Of a DNA stretch of 7,149 nucleotides, positions 1 through 6,800 are shown piece by piece; position 1 is the first letter of the stretch, and each line of letters starts with the position of its first letter. Made by a program: the position numbers and the translations under genes. This DNA comes from an uncultured Bacteroides sp. GTDB taxonomy: Bacteria > Bacteroidota > Bacteroidia > Bacteroidales > UBA11471. The stretch lies in the NCBI GenBank assembly GCA_905210875.1, contig CAJLYN010000108.1, positions 1 to 7,149 on the forward strand, written 5' to 3'. A model generated the notes under the pieces. It saw only the letters and a list, made by a program, of their open reading frames with translations. It was not told where the DNA came from and ran no database searches.

Positions 1-1
1 G

Positions 2-238
2 GGCGATATAGAGATAAGCGATAACGATATACAATATACATATATCAGAGATTCATGGGGTATGTATTATTATAGTTATACCTGTGTGTGCCGATGGAAT
101 AATGGAGCAAATGGATATACCAATAATAATGGCAGTAATTCTTATCAAGTTTCAGGTGAAGTTTCTGTATATTCGTGGGGTTCCCCTTCGTCCAGTACGA
201 TAAGGAATGCAATAAAAAATCAGGTAAATAGCACCTCT
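2..238 (+). other. Asn/Gly/Ser/Tyr-rich, AT-rich coding segment before unit 1
   Basis: In frame with the first part. It reads as a low-complexity polar stretch (for example NNGANGYTNNNGSNSYQ) followed by SVYSWGSPSSS. The first 50 bases contain four GATA words (5, 12, 20, 26) and an alternating AT run, giving an Asp/Ile/Tyr-rich peptide. No beta-helix motif was recognised. It may be a linker, or the tail of an earlier unit whose closing motif lies outside the window. Confidence 0.5.
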
Positions 239-3200
239 CATCTTTATAGAATCACAAATACCCGAGAAGAACGTTATGTCGGCGGTTTACAATACGCTGT
301 GGAAAAGACAGTTCAAGCAGCTCGTGCTGCAAACAAATGCCTCGAAGTGTGGGTGGCCGGCGGTACCTATACCGACTATAAAGGCTTTGTCATACGTGAC
401 TCGGTTTCGGTCAAAGGGGGCTTCCCCAATGTCGAAATAGGTTCACCCGGCGAGAGTGAGCGTCACCCGCTCATGGCGAAGGGTGTACCGATTGGCAACG
501 AGAAGCAGACAACCGAGAGCGACATACCTCTCTATGAGACTATTTTGCAGATAAGCAGCACGCCACCAGTTACGGTTACAAATGCCGTTGCTGGGCAATA
601 TGGGGTGGCATCGGACTTGCCCACATCTATCCGGAAACCTGTTCTCTATCAGCCCGATGTATGTCTACCCACTTATGCTCCATTAGGAGGAACCTATGCA
701 CATGGTTCGTCAGCCTCCTCAAATGATGAAAATACCTATTCCAATAGTTATCGCAATGACTATCTTCATTATACCGGAAATCCTGCGTGGGACGGTTTTA
801 CCATTCGAAACGGGTTTATCAATGGTATATCGGCCAATCGCGATGGTGGTGCTGGTGTACGCCTTTTCCAAGGGGTGACGGTGCGAAATTGTGTCATACG
901 TAACAACTATAATATCGGAGAGCGGACTCGAGGGGGAGGAGTCTATGTAGACAGTAATGACGGAACTGTCGAAAACTGTTTTATTTATGATAATGTCGTA
1001 ATATCGACAAAAAACAGTAATCCTGACGGGTATGGAGGTGGTATGTACATGATTCTAGGTACAGGATATAACCTCCTGGTTACAAATAATTATGCATCGG
1101 ATAATGGCGGCGGAATATTTATTGAGACTGCGACATTCTTTAACAATACCGTCGCTTATAATGGCTCCAAAGGAGTCGGTGGCATGTATCAATATCAAGG
1201 AGACTATAATGAAAATATCTCTTTGAATGTATTTAATACACTGTTTTATGGAAATTCCAATAAAGTAATTGGTGCTGTTACACCTTCAAAACTTGAACGT
1301 TTCAGAAATTGTTATGTCCATACTCAAACAGCTTACAATCAAAATGATGATAATGATAGGGCTATTGTAAGTAAACTTAGCGAAGCCGATGGGAATATGC
1401 AAGGTACGGCTTTGGCCAATCCTTTTTCCGATCCCGATGCCAAAGCAAATAATAATTTCCGGCTCTCCGGCTCTTCACTCTGCATCAATGCCGGCCTTAA
1501 TGAGCCGACAGACCCCAACGACGCTTCCAAGCGCATTACTCTCCCGCTTACCGATGTCGATTTTGCCGACCGTATACAAGACTGTACTATTGACATCGGT
1601 GCCTACGAGTATAACGGTGCTTACGGTATAATCCCAGATGAGATAGAGCTGGTGATAGGTGGTACGACGTATGAAAAAGTGTATGTCTACTACGTATCGT
1701 ACAGCGGAGCCGAAGAAGGTAATGCTTCGGCATCGAGTCCCGATAATGCGGCTTGTTGGATGAAGTTGCAGCAGGTACTCGATGCAGCCGGACGCCAGAA
1801 AGCCCAGAATCCCACCGTACCTTGTGTCGTAAAGGTTGCCGGTAGCTCGACTCCTTATGCGCCACGGCGTACGACGGTTGTTCCCACCGAGAATCAGATG
1901 GTCGAAGAAGATGAAGATGTGCGCAGTTACGCCCTTATCGTACCGCGTGGAGTAGAAGTTTGGGGCGGTTACGACGAAACCTTTGCCGAAGCCACGCGCG
2001 ATATCCCTGGCCATCGGACAACATTCAAAGCCGAGTATGTTTCTGCTGCCGATACGTCGCTTATTAACACATACCACGCGGTTGTCTTTACCGACCTGCT
2101 CTACGATGCCGACGGTAATCTCATGCGCGACAGTAATGATGCCTACCAGCGGATTCCTGCCGAAGCAGGATATGCAGTGCTTGACGGGCTGTTCATTACT
2201 GGTGGTAATGCCGATGGTTCACTGCGCGAAGACGATAGCCGCGGGGGAGGTGTCTTGGCCGAGTCGTATGCCCATATACGCAATTGCATTGTACGAGGAA
2301 ATTCTGCATCACAAGAGGGTGGTGGAGTGTATTTGAAACCTGGTGCCATCGTCTCGGGATCACTTATCTGCGACAATAGTGCCGATACTGGTGCTGGCTT
2401 ATATGTCGACAGTGAAAGTGAAAGCGACTCGACCTACATCATCACCTCGACCGTTGTGCAGAACAAAGCCTCGGGCGAAGGTGGCGGAATCTATTTTACC
2501 GACCGTAGCTTGAATGTCAATTCTTCGGTATTCTGGGGCAATACGGCCAATTATGCCAAAGATGTATATGGCAATTACAATGGCGATGAAAACGATACCT
2601 ATCCCTTCACTTATGTCGCTGTGGAGAATTTGTTGATACCCGGATTGAACAACCGTTCGGTCTCGGCCGATAATGCCAGTGGTGTGCGTTTTGTCGAGAA
2701 CGATTCTCTTTATATGATTGAGGAAACGTCTATTCTGGTAGGTACCGGAATGCCGGCAACAGAGTATATGACATGGATATCGGGAGTGCAGGCATCGACT
2801 CATGATTTTTCTCACGAAGTGCGTATGCCCGATGAAAACATAGATATTGGAGCCCGTGCATTAGGCTATTCAGTAACGCCTTCTGACAATGTTCTTCTTC
2901 AACGTATCTTTGTTACCGATGGTACCGTGCTGCATAAAGATCTCAGACAATTACTTTCGGCACAATTGTCGGGTAGTGATACCCTGTATCAGGTACGTGG
3001 AGCATCGTTTGTCTATCCCATGTATGAATTGCACGATGCATTGCGATATATCAAGCATATTCGCAACAAGCAGGAACCGTTGATAGACGGGCAGGAGAAT
3101 AGAAATTTGCGCTTTGAGATATACCTTGCAGGGGGTACCTATACGCCGCGTGAAGCCAGCGACGGCACGACTGTCGAGAATGCCCGTACGTCGACATTTA

Positions 3201-3826
3201 CCGTACCCGAAGGTGTGTCTATTTTCGGCGGATTCTCTGGTGATGAACTCTATTGTCAAGAGATAGATCAGGTAACACATTCGGTTGCTGGTATCAATTT
3301 TGAAGGTGGTAGTGGTACCGATTACCTTAATGCCCGTGAACGTATGGATATAAACGGTAATTCCATTATAGAACCATGGGAGTATGTTTACCAAACATAT
3401 TTTTCAGGAAAGACAAATAGCGAAATAAGTGTGCATGGCGTTTATCATGTCATTTATGCTTGTGCCGATCCTGATAAGGTGGGTACACTTCCCGATTTAG
3501 TTTATTCCCCCAACTCTCAGGTCGCTTCGGGGTTGCCTATTATTATCGATGGCGTGACCATAACGGGTGGTTATGCTGCAAATTTGGTCTCCGGCGACGA
3601 AGCTTATCTTGACAATTATTATAAGGGCGGTGCTGTATGCGTCGACGGTACTGATAACGGCGGCATATCGGAACAAAGACGTTACATACCGCTCACCATT
3701 CGTCGCAGTCTCATCTACGGAAACAGCGGTATATTGGGAGGTGCCATATACAATACGGGTATATGTTCGATATTCAATTCGCAGATATCTGCCAATGGTT
3801 GCTTCAACTGCCGGAGTAGGTGGTGA
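2..3826 (+). CDS. Giant right-handed beta-helix surface protein, first part (5' partial, ends at a frameshift)
   Basis: The frame is open from base 2 to a TGA at 3824-3826 (1,274 codons). The first ATG (62) is not a believable start: sense codons precede it to the window edge, and what follows is Tyr/Asn/Gly/Ser-rich with no signal peptide. The true start lies upstream. The product holds two full beta-helix units and most of a third, marked by GGTYT strands (347, 3122), GG[FY] strands (404, 1952, 3215), DG-[TF]I-x-[GN]G strands (788, 2180, 3545), many GGG[IVM]Y coils and IDIGA closings (1589, 2840). Such proteins in Bacteroidota are generally exported to the cell surface; an adhesive or structural role is inferred. 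The last residues after about 3797 (CFNCRSRW) do not fit the repeat, whereas the next frame does, so the TGA is probably not the natural end. As read, the product lacks any C-terminal sorting region. I am sure it is coding and fairly sure of the fold; the ligand is unknown. Confidence 0.9.
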   Translation, partial: GDIEISDNDIQYTYIRDSWGMYYYSYTCVCRWNNGANGYTNNNGSNSYQVSGEVSVYSWGSPSSSTIRNAIKNQVNSTSHLYRITNTREERYVGGLQYAVEKTVQAARAANKCLEVWVAGGTYTDYKGFVIRDSVSVKGGFPNVEIGSPGESERHPLMAKGVPIGNEKQTTESDIPLYETILQISSTPPVTVTNAVAGQYGVASDLPTSIRKPVLYQPDVCLPTYAPLGGTYAHGSSASSNDENTYSNSYRNDYLHYTGNPAWDGFTIRNGFINGISANRDGGAGVRLFQGVTVRNCVIRNNYNIGERTRGGGVYVDSNDGTVENCFIYDNVVISTKNSNPDGYGGGMYMILGTGYNLLVTNNYASDNGGGIFIETATFFNNTVAYNGSKGVGGMYQYQGDYNENISLNVFNTLFYGNSNKVIGAVTPSKLERFRNCYVHTQTAYNQNDDNDRAIVSKLSEADGNMQGTALANPFSDPDAKANNNFRLSGSSLCINAGLNEPTDPNDASKRITLPLTDVDFADRIQDCTIDIGAYEYNGAYGIIPDEIELVIGGTTYEKVYVYYVSYSGAEEGNASASSPDNAACWMKLQQVLDAAGRQKAQNPTVPCVVKVAGSSTPYAPRRTTVVPTENQMVEEDEDVRSYALIVPRGVEVWGGYDETFAEATRDIPGHRTTFKAEYVSAADTSLINTYHAVVFTDLLYDADGNLMRDSNDAYQRIPAEAGYAVLDGLFITGGNADGSLREDDSRGGGVLAESYAHIRNCIVRGNSASQEGGGVYLKPGAIVSGSLICDNSADTGAGLYVDSESESDSTYIITSTVVQNKASGEGGGIYFTDRSLNVNSSVFWGNTANYAKDVYGNYNGDENDTYPFTYVAVENLLIPGLNNRSVSADNASGVRFVENDSLYMIEETSILVGTGMPATEYMTWISGVQASTHDFSHEVRMPDENIDIGARALGYSVTPSDNVLLQRIFVTDGTVLHKDLRQLLSAQLSGSDTLYQVRGASFVYPMYELHDALRYIKHIRNKQEPLIDGQENRNLRFEIYLAGGTYTPREASDGTTVENARTSTFTVPEGVSIFGGFSGDELYCQEIDQVTHSVAGINFEGGSGTDYLNARERMDINGNSIIEPWEYVYQTYFSGKTNSEISVHGVYHVIYACADPDKVGTLPDLVYSPNSQVASGLPIIIDGVTITGGYAANLVSGDEAYLDNYYKGGAVCVDGTDNGGISEQRRYIPLTIRRSLIYGNSGILGGAIYNTGICSIFNSQISANGCFNCRSRW
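239..1618 (+). repeat. Beta-helix unit 1
   Basis: Protein-level repeat unit. In order: an AVEKTVQAARAA helix-like segment, VWVAGGTYT (347-373), VSVKGGF (404-424), a long insertion, RKPVLYQ (632-652), WDGFTIRNG (788-814), coils VRNCVIRNN, GGGVYVDS, VENCFIYDN, GGGMYM, NGGGIFI, GVGGMY, the NTLFYGN coil (1235-1255), FRLSGSSLCINAG, and closing IDIGAYEY (1589-1612). The VLYQP...WDGFTIRNG arrangement is familiar to me from Bacteroidales beta-helix proteins. The usual opening YV...DGSSW motif is not evident; the start of this unit is therefore approximate. Confidence 0.72.
1676..2872 (+). repeat. Beta-helix unit 2
   Basis: Begins with KVYVYYVSYSG (1676), then a helix-like LQQVLDAAG, a VKVAGSSTPYAPR strand that matches the GGTYTP position, VEVWGGY (1952-1972), TYHAVVFTD (2069-2095), LDGLFITGG (2180-2206), coils RGGGVLAES, IRNCIVRGNSA, EGGGVYLKPG, TGAGLYVDS, EGGGIYFTD, and the terminal coil NSSVFWGN (2519-2542). 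The closing motif is IDIGARA (2840-2860), which has lost the usual Tyr-Glu. This unit holds the cleanest GGG coil ladder in the window. Confidence 0.75.
3347..3382 (+). other. EF-hand/dockerin-like calcium-binding loop in unit 3
   Basis: The twelve residues DINGNSIIEPWE fit the loop pattern D-x-N-x-N-x-x-I-x-x-x-E: acidic or Asn ligands at positions 1, 3 and 5, a hydrophobic residue at 8 and Glu at 12. Position 6, normally Gly, is Ser, and Gly occurs at position 4. It lies between the GGF strand and the DGVTITGG strand, in a loop that differs in length between units. Calcium binding is inferred from the pattern only. Confidence 0.5.
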
Positions 3827-6800
3827 GTATGCCGGTTCGGGTGGGGCTATTTATGTCGATGGAGCAGTCTATTCGATAAATTCATTGTATGCCAACAACG
3901 AGGCCGCCAATAAAGGAGGTGCAATTTTCAATGAAAGCCTCTCTCGTATTTGGGTGGTAAACTGCAATTTGGTACGGAACAAGGCTGCCGAGTATCCTTG
4001 TATCTATTCGTTGAACAAGTCGTCCATAGGAACTGAAAGTCTCAATCTCTCGGCCAACTTGGTTTTCAATACGGCCTTTTGGGGTAATGAGTCCGATGCA
4101 GCCCGTTATACAATCAACAAGTGGCGGACCGACGGTACATTGTTTACCGACCCTTCCGTTGCCGACGCTCCCGACATTCTTCACTTCTGTGCCTATGAAG
4201 AGGGGTGGGACAAGACTCCTGAAATAGGAGAGAACGACAGAGACGAAGAAGCTGTCGGAAATATTGAAAATTTCAAGAATAACAACGTGCAGCTTACCGC
4301 CGAAAACAGGTCGCTGTATGGGCCAAACTTTGCCAACCCGTCGACGCTGGCAGGCGTGTCCGGATATCAGCAGACTGCCGACTGGTCGCTCAGTCGCATC
4401 AATCCACTGGTAGATGCCGGATGGGGTTGGGGCGCTCAGGAGTACAATGATGCCACCGATTCTTGGTTGTGGACGGTTCCCGAGCAGACAGGAGGCCTTT
4501 ATTTTGAAATTCCTCATTATGTGGAGCTTGGAAATATTACGATTTATGAACCATTGTTCCCGGGCTTGGACGATTTGTATATGAGATCAGGTGATGGCCG
4601 TAACATCAGTCGTGTCTGTCTCGATCCCAACCGCACGATTGAAGAGTCGGGCCAGAATACCTATATCGATATAGGTGTCTATGAATATCAGCATTCGCTC
4701 CTAAATACCGATGCTGATACACTCTATGTGTGTGCCGAAGAGATTCCAGGAAATGTTAACGACGGTTCGTCTTGGTCTACGGCAACGAGTAACCTGCAAC
4801 GAGCCATAGAACGGCTTTTGCTCAATCGCAATGGAAAAGACAAAATCATTTACATGACCGAAGGAGAGTTCGCTCCTATTTATACGATCAATAAGAATGG
4901 CGGCTTTGTTGTTAATACCCGTTATGGGTCGCAAGGTGAGACGGTAGCCGGAGAAACAAAAAATGTCGGTTCACTACGTATATCTGGTGGGTACAACGAT
5001 GATAACCAGTTGCAACCAATACCTGTTGAGAGCCCTATTTATCGAGGGGAAAATTACAAGACCGTCATTACAACCATCAATTCTGGGGTGAAGTCGCTTT
5101 TCAACATCGAAGACATTGCCAATCGGGAAGGCAATGAGCAGGACGCTGTATCGAATCGGACGGTTATCCCCATGACGATTGAAAACCTTACCTTTGAAAA
5201 TCCCTACGGAGCCGCATTCCGGTATGAAACAAGTAGCGGAGTCGATGATGACAATACGGTGAAACTGGTGTTGAGTGGTTGTGAGTTCAGGGGTAGCGAT
5301 GGAGAGTCGGTTGGCTTGCCGGTGGTGAAGATAGCCGGTCGCGGGGGACGCACGCTCATTTACAATACCCTGTTCCATTCCAATCGAGGGGTACCCATCG
5401 ATGCAGTCGATACGGAAATTTTCAATGCGACAATAGCTCTGAATACCGGTGTGCCGGTACTCTCCGACAGTATATATGGCGGAGAGGTGCAACCTCGTTA
5501 TCCTTCCAAACTGTATAATTCGGTATTATGGCGTAATGGTGGAAAAGGCATCGACCAGTCTGCCTCGGCAGGCATCGTTATGCCACAGCTATCCTCTTCA
5601 CCATCGGCAGGAAATCAGATTATTCAAGTCGATAATATCCGTTACAATGCCGTACAGAATCTTTCTGCCACCACGTTGGCTCTCGATGATGCTCAATATC
5701 ATAACGATAATTTGTCGGCACAAAACGATGATGTCATCAACGGTCCTAATTTCTTCAATCCCTATGATGGAGTGTTGGCATCTCGCGATTTCGACATTGG
5801 AGCTTCGGCAAATCTTCTCAACAAGGGCGATTCCATCAGTTATCGTTCGGCCCTGAATCTGGCTTCCGACCAATCTTCGGGCTACGACATATCATTAAAT
5901 AGTGCCCGTGTGTATGACGATAATATAGATCGTGGGGCGTATGAGAATAACCAATTGTTGTATCCGATTCTCTATGTCCAACCCGGCAAGACTCTTGAAG
6001 GAGACGGTACTACTTGGGAGAATGCCTTTGGACAAGGTCGCTTGCAAGAAGCCATCGATTTATGTGCCGTCTATGCAGCAACCCGGGCCAATGTCGGTGA
6101 AAATGCTGTCGTTTTTGTCAAGAGCGGTCACACCGGTGAGTCGCTGATTCTACGCAACGGTGTTTCGGTCTACGGAAGTGTGGCAGCCAGTTACACCGAT
6201 ACGGTTACGGCCGGTGGCGAGACCCCTGCCGTTACGGTCGAAAAGGTTATTGCCGACCGTCCGGGCCTTTTGGCCTCGACAACCACCCGTACACGCATCG
6301 AAGGTGTTTCTTACAGTAGCAGTGATGCGTTTGGTGGTATTGTCGTGCTTGATGGTTTTGAGGTAGAACCCGCCGCTGAATCGCCTGCCGCGGTAGTATC
6401 GCTTTCTTCACAAATGGTGCTGCGTAACAATTATGTACATGGTGCAACAGTTACCGGAAGTAACGCTCCTGTCATTGCTAATCATGGCGGACTGCTCTAT
6501 AATATGCTTGTGGCCGACAACCGACCGGCACAAGGGGCTCCGGTAGTAGCCAATAAGGGCGGTACGCTGGTCAATCTTACCGTAGATGCACCGGTTGGCA
6601 GCTCTTCGGTTGTACATTCAGGTTCAGGACAGATGTTCAATACCGTGGCTACGCAGGGTCGTGTATTCGAAGCTTCACTCTATACCGGCGATGACCTTCC
6701 CCTCGACGGTAATCCCTACAATACCTATTTATCCGATGAACTGTCTTACCAGCTCAAAGAGTTGAGTATGGCCATCGACCGTGCCAGCGCCACTCCGGCC

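Larger units (their letters stand above)
2894..4691 (+). repeat. Beta-helix unit 3, interrupted by the frameshift
   Basis: Starts near LLQRIFVTDG (2894). It has YLAGGTYTP (3122-3148), VSIFGGF (3215-3235), an EF-hand-like insertion (3347-3382), VYHVIYA, IDGVTITGG (3545-3571), then coils KGGAVCVDG, SLIYGNSG, LGGAIYNTG, and after the frame change SGGAIYVDG, KGGAIFNES and NTAFWGN (4068-4088). The tail has GPNFANP (4320-4340), DWSLSRINPLVDAG, and closing IDIGVYEY (4665-4688). It is the longest unit (about 600 residues). That motif order is uninterrupted across the frame change is the main evidence that both parts are one gene. Confidence 0.75.

Noticed and set aside
62..64. ATG as the start codon of the large gene
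   Set aside because: The frame is open to base 2 with no stop, there is no signal peptide after the ATG, and the protein type is exported.
1475..2077. 200-codon open frame on the minus strand
   Set aside because: It lies wholly opposite clear beta-helix coding sequence in unit 1-2 and its translation shows no recognisable domain; a shadow of the sense gene.
3780..3830. Programmed +1 frameshifting at the frame change
   Set aside because: No known slippery motif with a stop codon at the shift point; the TGA is about nine codons downstream of where repeat homology changes frame, and no stimulatory structure is apparent.
3882..4517. 211-codon open frame on the minus strand
   Set aside because: Opposite the continuing beta-helix frame (KGGAIFNES to DAGWGWGAQ), with no recognisable domain; a shadow.
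362..5394. Six GGTACC sites (362, 2741, 2921, 3134, 3312, 5389), more than chance would give
   Set aside because: Most are Gly-Thr codons (GGT ACC) in Gly/Thr-rich repeat sequence with this codon preference; no sign of a regulatory or recombination function.
4974..5492. 172-codon open frame on the minus strand
   Set aside because: Opposite unit 4, no recognisable domain or plausible context; a shadow.
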